Source of the DNA: Lanius collurio
Taxonomy: Eukaryota; Chordata; Aves; Passeriformes; Laniidae
Assembly (NCBI GenBank): GCA_020086605.1
Contig: JACBWW010000016.1
Location: 8,254,329 to 8,318,328, forward strand
DNA: 64,000 nt
Direction: 5' to 3'
Part shown: positions 1 to 11,166 of the stretch, piece by piece
Numbering within the stretch: the stretch's first letter is position 1
Layout of the letters: every line of letters begins with the position of its first letter
The notes under the pieces: generated by a model
The model's input: the letters and a program-made list of their open reading frames with translations, nothing else
Database searches by the model: none
Told to the model about the DNA's origin: nothing
Translations under genes and position numbers: made by a program

Positions 1-122
1 GCAGTGCAGAATCACACCAAGATGTCTCCAAGTGCTGTAGCGCAGGAAATGCAGGCACTGGAACGGGAGCAGTTCCGACCTTTTCTGTGCATGACATCAA
101 TGCTGTTTATTCCCGGTCGCAG
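1..122 (+). other. DPYD: 3' end of the last DPYD intron, with splice acceptor
   Basis: The sequence just before the recognisable DPYD coding start ends in a pyrimidine-biased stretch and cag (120-122). The open frame across this part has no similarity to DPYD that I recognise, so I treat it as intron. The acceptor tract is only moderately pyrimidine-rich. Confidence 0.8.
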
Positions 123-293
123 GCTATCCAGTTTGATCCCCAAACCCACCTGCCCACGGTTACTGACAGCTGCACAGGCTGCACCCTGTGCCTCAGCGTG
201 TGCCCTGTTATCGACTGCATCCGCATGGTTTCCAGGACAACCCCCTACGAGCCCAAGCGCGGGCTGCCCTTAGCCGTGAACCCTGCGCACTGA
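123..293 (+). CDS. DPYD: DPYD terminal coding exon (dihydropyrimidine dehydrogenase, C-terminal 4Fe-4S segment)
   Basis: This exon encodes the last 56 residues of dihydropyrimidine dehydrogenase, the cytosolic NADPH-dependent enzyme that reduces uracil and thymine in the first, rate-limiting step of pyrimidine breakdown. The sequence shows [12 protein letters not shown] at exon residues 17-28, a CxxCxxCxxxCP motif that supplies four ligands of one C-terminal 4Fe-4S cluster (by the known human numbering, Cys986, 989, 992 and 996). It is followed by [12 protein letters not shown], a near-identical match to the vertebrate C-terminus. The exon start is set by the cag acceptor ending at 122, which is in frame with AIQFDP; the resulting 171-nt length, stop included, agrees with the human last exon. 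The stop is TGA at 291-293. The C-terminal end is NPAH, whereas human ends NPVC. The rest of the gene lies to the left, outside the window. The frame continues upstream of 123 but is intron there. Confidence 0.96.
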   Translation, partial: AIQFDPQTHLPTVTDSCTGCTLCLSVCPVIDCIRMVSRTTPYEPKRGLPLAVNPAH

Positions 294-884
294 GGTGCCC
301 GGCCCGACAGCTGATGCCAACTTTACACTTGTCTGATGCAATTGATTTGCTTTCTAATTAGTCCTTGCAAATCTACTCCTATAAAAAAATGTAATACTGA
401 TAGCTGTTACAACGAGCACTGCTTTCCAATTACTATTTTTGCAACAATTAAGTTTTGAAATTACAGAAAGGTGGTCGTGGCTATCAGTGGTCCACTACTT
501 GAAGTGTAACTTTCTTGTTACAATTCATGCTGTGATTTCAAAACTTCTCTATAGACTCTTTAATCTCTGTGTATTTTCTGGCTGGAAATATAATTAAGAA
601 AGCATTTTTAATGAACTACAAATCAATGTACAAGCTAACTGTTTTCAAGGAGAGCATTTTGTAATTAAACATAACATTTAGTTTTAAAAGAGTTTCTTAG
701 AAGATGTAATTAACTACATAGCATTCAAACAAAGCAATGTGGCTTCTATTTTTCTATAGACAGAAATGAAAAGGAGTTTAAAATAGGATTTAAGACCTGG
801 ATTAATCACTTTCAACTACTACAACATATGGTAGTGTATTTCTATAATCCTTTCTAATTCTTTTTCACACTAGTCACTTTATAG

Positions 885-890
885 AATAAA
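885..890 (+). terminator. DPYD proximal polyadenylation signal AATAAA
   Basis: Canonical hexamer in the DPYD 3' UTR, about 600 bases after the stop. It is followed by TTTGCTTTGC, a weak U/GU-rich element. It may give a short alternative mRNA. Confidence 0.4.
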
Positions 891-1544
891 TTTGCTTTGC
901 ACTGACACAAGCTGGACTCTTCAGATTTGTGTGTTACATGGGTGGTTTGATCATTACTTTCCCCCCTCAGTGAACACTTACAATGTCTCTGCAAACAGTT
1001 CAAATGGCTTATTAGGAAGTATAGGTTGCATTTCAGCATTCTGAGAAGCAACAACATTTTTTGCTCCAAGCTTATCCTCTAAATAACTTTTTAATCGTGC
1101 CAATTAATGTTCCAGAATGTACACATTTCAGGTCAGAGATCTGATGGCGTGCAGTTGGACTACACACCCTGCAGGCTGCGTTTGCCAAACACAGACACAC
1201 AGGGCAAACTGGCAAGGTGATTTCCCCCAGTGCTGCTTCTTCATATTTAGTGGCTGTGTACAGTTCTAGTAGTTTCACAGCCAAAAACAAATAGAGATTC
1301 ATCTGTCTTATTAAACAGTATCTCAGTTTTAATCCATTTTTCACTCACAGTAGGAACTTTCTAATATGAACATATTGCTGTCTGCTTTACTCCACTTAAG
1401 AATATAAAGCCTTTAGTTTCATAACAATAATAAATGATCTATCAGTTCAATTTCTTATACCATATATTGTGAGCAGCAAAAGCTTTGATTAAAAATATAC
1501 CCTGGCTTTTGTTTCTTGATTTATGAATTGTACACTGAATTATA

Positions 1545-1550
1545 AATAAA
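1545..1550 (+). terminator. DPYD main polyadenylation signal AATAAA
   Basis: Canonical hexamer followed by GT-rich sequence (1567-1579) and then 18 consecutive T (1580-1597). This is the best poly(A) context downstream of DPYD. A second AATAAA lies at 1429-1434. Confidence 0.65.
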
Positions 1551-1570
1551 TGTTGAAACCAACTTGGGTT

Positions 1571-4500
1571 TGTTTGTGATTTTTTTTTTTTTTTTTTGCA
1601 TTTACTAAACAGATTTATATTTTTTTGTAGACCCTTGTCAGCAGGTGTTTCATGATCTCTAAGATTCACTCCAGGAACCATTAATGAATTAATTCACATG
1701 TACATTATTCCATTGATTGCCTACAGTGCAGAATGTATCGTGCTCTTTGCCCCTCTCTGGCACCTCTTTGCCTGTGACTTCTCTTCCTTCCCCACATACA
1801 CGGAGTGCACACATTTGTAAATGTGAACATTTTCAAATGTGATTCCATTTAGTGTCCTTGTTCCACCAACATTGTTTTGTTGGTGCTTTGGGCTTGCTTG
1901 ACAGGCTAAAGCCCAGTGTCTCCACTAACAGCTTTCTCTTCATATTTTAATTTTCCTATTTATCATTGTGGATTTTTCAGACTCAGATGAAACAGGAGCA
2001 GATAGTCATACTGCTTAGAAAGTATTTGCTTGCAACTTCTTTAAAGCTCCTGGTCGTGCAGTAGTTTCTTGTCTAACGTGAGCTACTGTGGACTAACAGA
2101 AAGAACAAGCTGTTTTGTGAATGTCTGTGACAAACTTTGGAGAGTCTCTGCGTGTACTGCTTGTCCCTCTGCCGAGGAGCTGCCTAACAAGCAGCATGCC
2201 CTTGAGTGGGGCAGAAAAAGACATCAAAATCGGATTGTCTGAAAGTAGCATTTTATGTTCCCAGACAGCGGATGCAAGGAGAAGTAGCTGTGTTCTCCCG
2301 GGTTGTTACCAGGTACGACTTACTCTGTGTCCTGCCTCCCACGGGCCCTGCAGGTGAGAGGAGCTGTGTCACCTGCCATGAGCGGGGCAGCCTCTCCTGC
2401 TCTGCTCTTCCTGCATGCCCAGACCTGATTATCTTCCTGTCCTGAAGGCATCCCATCTGGTAGCGTGGCTTCTTTTTAATACAGGACAATTCCAAGAGAC
2501 CTAATTTAAGTATCTAAGCACAAGAACCTGGTAAATGTATCAGCAAAATTAGAGCTTTTCCAAGGATATTGAATAGTTACAGGATATTCAGTATTCTGCA
2601 GTGGCTATAAAGTAATTTTTGGAGAGGTAAAGGCATTCTTTGTGAATCAAGACTGTAATCAAGACTACAATTTGTTTACTAAAGAAGGAATAATGTTATA
2701 GAGGCTTCTTACTACCCACCCTCTCCCCTACTCTGGTTCTGTCAAGTCTGTTAACAGTTTCAGGAAATGCATTCCCAAGTGCATTTGTTTCTAACTCTGA
2801 CAGTCAGCAATAAATCTGTGTGTTGCAGGAACTCGGAGAAATAGCCACATTTAGGTCTCCTGCAGGAATGTCTTAAGTCATCAGGGTATGGTGAGGTGTA
2901 AACAGGCAGGGGAGAGAGACACAAAGGACACATGCCTGGGGTTTATATGTTTTCCACATTGGTCTTGGGGAATCCATCCCATTTAGTGCATTTAAGAGAC
3001 AAGGAAACAAATTAGAAAAATCTGGTCTAGTCTGCAAAATCTGTAGCCGGTTATTAAAAAAGAGATATGAATTTTCAAAGTGTAAGAGGTTCAAAATTAA
3101 GCTCATATATTTCAGTGATTTAGTTGCACATTTAGGGAATTATGTATTATTAAAGACATGATGGTTGACATCCTCCAACCCAAGCCCTTGCAGTTTTTAG
3201 ACATGTTGTGCTATTGATTATTATTATAAAATACTGTAAACTATATTTGACAAATTAAATTATGATAGAAGTGCCATAGCTCATCCTCCAGTAGTGCATT
3301 CTTATTCATATCATATTCCTGAACAGAAAAGGCTCCCCATGTTTAGTGGATGCTCTGCAGGCCAAGAATTACTTGAAAAAGCTGCCAAATATGCTTGTGT
3401 GAATCCCAGTGCACCCATACATGTTCACTGGAAAAAATAGACGTTTTGCCTTGCTAACAGACTACACAGGCAGTTTGGGTTTTGGCCTCTAGGATGAACT
3501 GACATAGTATTTCCAAGGCACTGGATTGGCAACATTAATAGACCCATTTGAAAAATCACACAGGATTTTTAAAGTACATAATTTCCTAATTTAAAATAGA
3601 ATATTAATTTGATCTCACAGCAGAATTAAAACTAGTCTTTGCATGAATCTGTTGAGCAGCCTGTGTTCCCAGTGTTGAAGTGTCCTTACTTGGATACTTT
3701 ACCAATTGCTAGAGGAAGCCTTTTTAGCAGCCATCCATTTGCTCAGTTTGTAAAATGTAAGTTACCCATCTAGAACTGCTGCTCCTCCTTGTTGTGTCCT
3801 GGGGGACACAGAGCTCTGGGAGAGGTGACTTGGCAGCCACAGAGTGGCTTAGTGTCATTTCTGCAGCCTCCCCACCTTCCACCTTCCCCACCTACTGTCA
3901 CGTCTGGCTCCTCCAGCTTTGTTGTCTTTAAGCCTTTTATCTCAAGGTGGCAAAAGCGACTGCTAGATTCAAGGCAAATTATCCAAACCCCAGCTGAGTG
4001 CCATCAACCTCATGCTTTATAAAACCACTTTGTTTAACACAATCCAAGACTATAGCCTTAGAAATAAAATGTTAAGCACAGATATTTCCTATCAATAAGA
4101 TACATGCATTCTGTATGTATGCTTCATTATTTTCTACTGTAACATGGAGTTGGACATGTTGTTAAATTTTTATATTTTTCAACATTTCCTAGTAGAAAAT
4201 ATATTTTAGATAAAATATTCATTTTATTGGCAGAGGTTTCACTTCACCAGGCAGCTCCACTTCTTTGATGAACTGTGGAAGATAGGTTTTCATTGGCAAC
4301 ATCTGGCAACCTGGCAGACACTCTCAGCAGCTGGATTGGTAACTTCAGAGTTGCTTCTGGGTCTTTCACATAATTAGTCTGCTTATGGGCCATCTGGGTT
4401 GCTTTGTTTTTGCTGTTGCCATTTCCTTTCTTTTCTGAGAAACTAATCTTTCCAGTTGTTACTCCGGGAGATCAATTTTTAATAACTCTTCCTCAGGTTA

Positions 4501-7500
4501 GTCTGCTGGGTCTTGTGCAAACACCCACGCTGGCCTTGCCCAGGATTGGAGATCCTGCTTTTATCCCTTCTTTCTTGGAGGTCTGAATCTGCCTGTCATG
4601 ATTTTTGTGATGTGAGAGCAGATCTCATTGCTATCAAGCAGTGAAGCTGGAAGTCAACTTGGCAAGTGAACACGTAACACCTCTGCACAAAGAAAGCCCT
4701 AAACAATCCAAATCTTAACAGTAAACACACATGTGCACTCTCCCCCTTTTCTAGCTTAAGCACACTAAAGTTACCACAAGGAAATGCAATTGTTCCTTTT
4801 CTGCAAAAGGACTGCAAGTTATTAAGCTTTACCATGACACACCTCCCTGCATGCTGGGGCAGTGTATGGGAATTAGCTTGGCCTCGGCCCCTGAGCAGAA
4901 CAAAGCCCTTTCTGCTGTGGCTCAGCAGATGAGCTCTGTAGCCCTTCCATTTTTCTGTCCCTTGGCAAATGCTAACTAACCTCTGAACTATTGGGGTTTC
5001 TTGTGGTGCTGTAGAAATACCAACCCTCCCCCGTACCCTCAGCACTGCAGTGCAATAGGTGCAGGAGGACTCCTCGTGCTCTGCAGGGAGCTGCCTTTGC
5101 ACCTCGTGGCAGACACACTGCAGCATCATCTTCTAGAGGTGGAGCTTACACACAACTCATCTGTCTGCATTGCAGGGGCCTTTCCACATATATTGGCAAC
5201 CAGGATCCTTAAGGGCAGCAAATAGTTTAAAGCTGTTTCTCATCTGGTTTTGAGGTACTCTGTAAGGTTCAGGAGAATCTTAATAAATTATTTTCATACC
5301 TGATTAAAACAGTGGCAACCACTGATCTGCCTTGTCTTTTTCTAAGACCAAACATTTTACTTCAGCATAGTGATGCAGTTAATGTTGCTCCTCAGTGTTT
5401 CTGCCTCCAGTGACAGCTCACACTCAAAATTGCAGATTAGAATCACATGCCACTGACTGGAGCTAATTATCATCCTAAAGGACATTATTCTCACCTGTTT
5501 AGTCTAGAGACTGCTTATCATCATAGCTTTTACTTCTGCCTGTTGCAGACAGGTTTAGGCCTCAGCACTGAAAGCTTTATATTCAATTGTTGAGAAATTA
5601 TGTTTCTCAGGAACATAACTGCCACTATCATGCAAATCAGGTGGCCTGCAGATGAAAGTCACCCATGTTGCTTGTGCAGGTGTACAAGGCCAACTTTTTT
5701 AAGTCTGAGTTCAGCAAGGGGAGCCAGTGAATCCTGTTTCTCCTGTGAGCGTGCTATATTGACTTTTATTTGTCACAGACAGAGTGAGTGAGGTGGTATT
5801 TGATAAATCTCACTGTAACAAAAGGGAGCCAAAGGAGTGGAAATGGTCCTGTGCTTGGGGAAGGGCTCCAGCCTGATGGAAGCATTGGGGCTGGGCAGCA
5901 CCCTGACCCTCCCCAGCAGCTCCTTTTCCAGGGAGCCCTGGTGGTGCAGGGGCTGCTCCAGGCTCCTCTGAAGCACAGAGTGGGCACTCCTCTTTCCTTT
6001 GCTTTGCATAGGCTTCACTAATTATAGTCCATCCTCTGGCTGTTGACCATTGGTCACACTGTCCGTGACTTTCATGTTAAACAAAAGCAAGCACTGCAGA
6101 ATTCCTCACTGAAACCTTATGGAATTACTATTTTTAATCAAAATCACATGAAATGCAGGTGACAAGAATGCAAAGTCTATTTTCCATAAGGTGAAATAGC
6201 TGCCAGCACTGGGCTAGTGCTGCAGTGGTTGCCCTTTCAGGCACCTGCTTCCTGACTGTAGGAGCTGCCCATTGTAACACATTTGCTGGCTCACCATCAC
6301 ACACCGAGCACTCTCTTTAAAGCGTCCCACACTGCACTCTGTGGATCCTTTCACATAACTGTGCACGAGTAAACCCCTTTCAGAAGTTCTATGAGGTGCC
6401 AACATATCTGCTATTTTATGCAACTAGCTTATTTATTGGATTAGCTTTGAGGATTTGATGTAAAAGCTGATGATATTGAAAATACACATCACCTCTATTG
6501 TGGCTAAGAAAATCAGCTTTAGAATTAGAGAGACCTTGTATCTGGCATTATGTATGGCCCTTTAGCTTTTTAGCATGGCTGTTCCTTGTTGCTACAGCAA
6601 CCGAATTAACCGTTTCATTAATATAATGGAATAAAACGCATTTATTCATTTTTGCACTCATGGGTAATCCACATTCAGCTTTCAGTATACTTGTCAAGCT
6701 GTGCCCCTTTCACCCCAGCCCCAGATATTTTCTCAGCATTGCCAAAGGGTTTCTATTTGTATTTTTCCTTATTGGAGGGGGAGCAAGCTATCAGTTTTGA
6801 AGAATGTTATGTTTTTTGCAATTAAATTTACCTTCATTTCATTGGTTAGCTTCTGCTTAGCATCCCTTAAGTGGAAAAACAGACTTCTCAAGCAGCATTT
6901 GGTGCAGAGAAAAGGTGTTCTTCACATCAGAAAAGAATAAATCACTTGAAATAATGAAACCTCGGCCTGTGATCAGCTTGTAGGCTAAATTTGGCATGAG
7001 GTGTTCTACAGTAAATACTAACAGTACTCAGCCCAAACAGCCGTGTTGCTGGACTGTGCTGTTAAAAGCAGATGGAGAGCTACACTCTTTGTTTACCTTG
7101 GATTTAATGCTTACCAAGCCATGCCCACACTCCATAACAGTTATTGAAATAATAGTTTAATTAAAATAATATGTCTGCCCATCAGGAGAGGGAAGCAGGG
7201 TTGCTCCCTGTGTGTGGCACAGCAGGGACAGCAATAGCCCTGCCCGCATTGCTCTTCTCAAGCACTGCCATTCCCAGTGCTGTCCTTACACTTATTCTAC
7301 AACTCTGTAGAGGCCTGGGATGAAGTGGGGCTTGGCTGAGACCCCACAACACCCAGTGCTCCCCTTGGCAGCCAGGGGTTTGGCCAGCAGTAACCAAAAC
7401 AGGCCCCACAGGCAGCTGGAAAAGCTCTTCATAACACACTGGTGCCAGGTAGCCATGGGGGCTGTGGCAATAGGTGGGTGTAGCCTCTCAGCTCCAACTT

Positions 7501-8749
7501 GCTGTCTGCCAGTGACAGAAAGGGCCCTGGTGCACACCAGAGACCCCCTACCCCACTTTGCAGCAGTGCTGGAACACTGAGTACAACAGAGGCTCTTGGC
7601 CATTTTTTACCTGACTGTCCTTCCAGCAGCTACCAGTGCAAAATGACACACCAAATTCAGCCCATTAAATCTATCATCCAGCAATTCCACATCTGAACTC
7701 ATTACAAATGAAGTAACATGCCTTATACAATGAGAGGTTTGGTTTTGGTTTTTTTAATGTAACTCAAAAGTTAAGAAACTGAAGTTTTACTGGAAACAGA
7801 GCAGATGTGTAAATGATTTTGAGAAATGAGTTAATTAACTTTGAAGGTATAAACTCCTTCATTAAAAAGACAAGGCATAGAAGTTACAGCACAATAGCAT
7901 ATTGCCTGCTATAATATTGTTCATTCACTGCTGTTTGAGTGAATGTATAAATCATATAGTCTACAAGGGCTAGTAGAGTCTGTATCATTCATGTATGCTG
8001 CCTTCCCTACCTGAATTAAATTTTAAGTGCTTCTTCCTAGGCAATTCATTGTCTAAGAAATGCCCAAAGACCCAGAAGGAGAAAGTTATGTAGCTGGCAA
8101 GGTGAAAGACCTAACCTGGACACAAAAGCCTAAGCACAGAGGCTCTGTGCGCATTGCAGATTGTGCTGGTGCCATATTCTCCTCACGCCTTTGTTTCTTT
8201 TTGTATATGGAAAGCATCCTCCCAGCTGTCTAGAAGTAATACAGGACTAAGTTCATTTTGCCATTACATATTATGATGCTGTAGACTAAGAGTTTGGGCT
8301 ACTAAATGTTATGGTGATGTTTAGCCTTTGCAGCATTTGTATTTGGGCAACTTGTCATCTGGTGTAAGTTTATCCAGAACATCATATCAATTAATGCTTA
8401 GCAGAGAGCTTGTGGATTCAAAAACCATGCATGCATCCAACACTTTTCCACACACACAGAGGTTAATACTGCTGCAAGAATTAATATATATTCCTTTTTT
8501 TTCCCCCCAAAAAAATGCTATCTTTTACTAGAACTTGGCTTGCATTATAAATGGCAGTTGGGTGCTTTATACATTCAACAGATAGGATGGAGTGATTTGG
8601 GGGGTACCCCTAGCTGCAAATCACTGAAATTCCTCTTGTCCCAACCATGAGGAAAAATGTGTTTCAAAAAGCTGTGTGTTTCAAACCAACCAGGAGCCTG
8701 GCCTGGCCTTCCTCTCGCCATTCCCATGGTGGTGCGAGTACCTGTGTCC
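1571..8749. other. Intergenic DNA, no gene recognised
   Basis: Mixed AT-rich sequence with a few CpG-poor GC-richer patches (about 2,300-2,440, 5,800-6,000 and 7,190-7,600). The longest open frame, on the - strand at 4,596-5,129, has no recognisable motif and a composition typical of chance frames. No intact mobile element or RNA gene was seen. Some ancient, eroded repeats may be present that I cannot identify by eye. Confidence 0.6.
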
Positions 8750-8865
8750 CTGCCCCTCTGTGCAAGCCTTTTGGGGCTGAGCAGGCTCCAGAGCGGGCTC
8801 AGCCGCACTGGCCGCCGCTGGGCACCGCAGGAGTCCCTGTCCCCTGCTCAGCTCCCTGCGCGGGC

Positions 8866-8872
8866 TATAAAA
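8866..8872 (+). promoter_or_regulatory. TATA box at the CpG-island edge
   Basis: TATAAAA preceded by GCGCGGGC, a GC-rich flank like that of many core promoters. A start site about 30 bases downstream, near 8,896, would send transcription rightward, away from DPYD. A weaker AT-rich element, AAATAAAAG, lies at about 9,253-9,261 inside the island. Confidence 0.4.
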
Positions 8873-9149
8873 TAAAAGCTAAAATCTCGCTTCCCTCTCT
8901 GCCGAGGGCTGTTCTGTAGTTGTTTTGTGCTTGATCAGAGAGCTGTGTCTGTGCCGAATCGGGTGTTGTTTCGCCCCCAGTGCAGCGGGCACTCCTGAGC
9001 CGACACGGAGCGAGCGCCCGAGGGCTGTCTGGTGGTCTGCGGGCAGCACGCGTGAGAGAAAACATGGCCAAGAGTTGTTGCTTCCAGCCGCACCTGCGGC
9101 TGCCAGGGGCGGCTGCGGCAGGGACCGGGGCTCTCGGGGTCCCTGAGAA

Positions 9150-9177
9150 GGGACGGGACGGCGCGGGGCTGGGAGGG
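9150..9177 (+). promoter_or_regulatory. G-quadruplex motif in CpG island
   Basis: Five runs of three or more G (9150-9152, 9155-9157, 9165-9168, 9171-9173, 9175-9177) are separated by loops of 2, 7, 2 and 1 bases. This fits the standard G3+N1-7 rule. Such motifs are common in active promoters. Confidence 0.5.
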
Positions 9178-11096
9178 AGAAGCGGGCAGGGCCACCCCGC
9201 AGCGGGACGGGCGGCGCTGCCGCCGGCTCGCCGAGGGTTCGCATCCTCCCCAGAAATAAAAGCCGCAGCACGCCGCAGCCCAGCGTGTCCCGACAGCCCG
9301 CTCGCACCCCCAGCAGGAGCTCCTCCAATCCTTACCCCTTCTGACAGCCGGGGGAGGGGGTGGTGCGCTGCAGCCTGAGTGTTGGACGCGTCGCTCCTGG
9401 TGTCACATCGCTCCCGAGTGCCACGTCCCAGGACACCGCGGCTGCCCCTCGGCGATGATCCCCGGGCCATGGCAGCGAAGCCGCCGCCCAGCCGCGGTAC
9501 TCGGGGGGAGAGAGGAGCTTTGTTTTTCTTGGATGCCTGGCTTCATCCCGGTTACCCGTAATACGGATCTGAGGTCTTAAAAGTGAATCATTTAGCGTTG
9601 GTCATCTCCCCACAGTACCCGTGATTACTAGCATTTCTTTTTGTCCCACTTGAATAACAGCACACACTCGGCTGCTGTGATACCAATCACAGCGTATTCC
9701 AGCTTTCCAACGGTAAACATGGAATGGGAGGCAGAGCTATTGCTAGAGAGACTCTGGGTACCAGAATAAGATCAGCATCATGAGAACAGAAGAGAAGATA
9801 TTACTGCTATCCAAGAGTGGCTGAATTAACCAGATAAAGCTAAAAATAGATTAGAAATATCTATATTATAGCTAAAAGAGTACACCTTCATACTATTTAA
9901 TCTAAAATGGTATTTTGCTGCAAGAAATCTTAGGCATACAAACAGTCTTGTATATGTACTTGTCTGCAATACATTGTCAATGTGTATATATATATGCTTT
10001 ATATATTGCACATTTCATATATAAATCTAGAGAGATGCTAATTATTGCTTACAGGTAAGCTTCTCTTTCTAAGCACATCATGTGAGACACGGATAAAAGG
10101 CTGGTTACCTCCAAAACTATCTCCGAAGGGATATGTCTGCAGCACATATATCTTAAAGCCTAGCTGGGGAGAGAAATGGTGTTAGAGGTACTGCTGGATG
10201 CAGCCCTAAGATCCACAGCAGGATCTGTCTGTACCCGCTGGGTTTTGGCAGCTGTGCTGTGGGGGGCAAGGAACGGCAGGCAGGAGGTTCCAGCAGCCCC
10301 TACCCAGAGCATGAGAACATTTACCTGATGTTCAACCACAAAACTTGTACATCTGCTCTGTTTTCAAGGAGTCAGTTCACAGGCACACAGGAAATCTGTG
10401 CTCTTCTCTGCATTCAGAGAGCTGCTTTGGGGTAGAATTCATCTATGCTGTGTCTTTACACACCGACATGCACCTTCACTGCCATCAGCACCAACCCAGC
10501 CACGTATCTGGGCAAGGTCAGGGGGAGGAAGGTGACTGTAAAGCCAAGCCACATAAAGGCCCTAATTGCACCAGAGTGGAGGTACTACAGTTATTTTCCT
10601 ATTGCAAGGACACAGCCTCAAAACCTGTCCCCCAGGACGACGGGAATCCCTTGGGATTTCTCTGTTACAGGAGACCCAGGCAGGTGTGATACCTTGTCCC
10701 TTAACTGATAAGCCACAGCCATGTTGCCTGAGAGGTCCTGTCCAACAGGGCTTCATTATTTTTCAGGATTTCCACTGTTTTCATTTCAGTGAAAAATGTA
10801 TTGGCTTACAAGTGAATTCCTCACTATAGATTCAGAAGCACATTCCTGTAGAGCAGACGTGTTTGAGGGGGTGAATACAGGCACTCATCTGCCCTTCATT
10901 GCTCTGAAGACAGTAGCTCCCCGTCTCCTCACTCTTGTGCATCATGGCTCAATGTCACGTCTGGAAGCTGGATGGGGAGACAAACAGGATATTGGCTCTG
11001 TTTGGAAATGGTTCCTCATCTCTCTGCCTGTCTGCTCTGAGGTGTGAGCAGGGCATGCCAGAGCCCAAATGGGCCCTGTGCTCCAGCACGGTGTGT

Positions 11097-11166
11097 ATGC
11101 AAATCCTTCTCCTGGCTGGTGTGCAATAATTACCTGTGATTATTGCACAGTTCAGCTCATGAGTCA
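11097..11166. promoter_or_regulatory. Motif cluster: octamer, 11-bp inverted repeat, AP-1 site
   Basis: ATGCAAAT, the POU octamer, is at 11,097-11,104. A perfect inverted repeat TGTGCAATAAT / ATTATTGCACA occupies 11,120-11,130 and 11,139-11,149 with an 8-base spacer; each arm contains a C/EBP-like half site. TGAGTCA, the AP-1 consensus, is at 11,160-11,166. Three such sites within 70 bases suggest an enhancer, but this is inference from motifs alone. Confidence 0.3.

Larger units (their letters stand above)
294..1570 (+). other. DPYD: DPYD 3' untranslated region
   Basis: AT-rich, non-coding sequence follows directly after the DPYD stop codon. AATAAA hexamers occur at 885-890, 1429-1434 and 1545-1550. 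The last is followed within about 30 bases by a GT-rich stretch and an 18-base T run (1580-1597), a good downstream element, so I place the main transcript end near 1,570. A 3' UTR of about 1.3 kb is similar to that of mammalian DPYD. The short frames on the opposite strand here have no recognisable product. Confidence 0.75.
8750..9560. promoter_or_regulatory. CpG island, putative promoter
   Basis: This is a GC-rich block with roughly 60 CpG dinucleotides in about 700 bases by eye count (8,880-9,570), close to the number expected from base composition. The rest of the window is strongly CpG-depleted. CpG islands in vertebrates usually mark promoters that are unmethylated in the germ line. A TATA box lies at its left edge on the + strand (8,866-8,872), and a G-quadruplex motif lies inside it. 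Long open frames on both strands (for example - 8,865-9,470 and + 8,980-9,378) are explained by high GC and show no domain. It lies about 8.5 kb past the DPYD stop. No coding first exon is recognisable, so a long non-coding RNA or an enhancer-promoter is the most likely role. Confidence 0.75.

Noticed and set aside
4596..5129. 177-codon minus-strand frame
   Set aside because: No recognisable domain or splice signals; consistent with a chance frame.
8865..9470. 201-codon minus-strand frame and several + frames in the CpG island
   Set aside because: Alanine-, arginine-, glycine- and proline-rich readings in several frames at once are a by-product of high GC.
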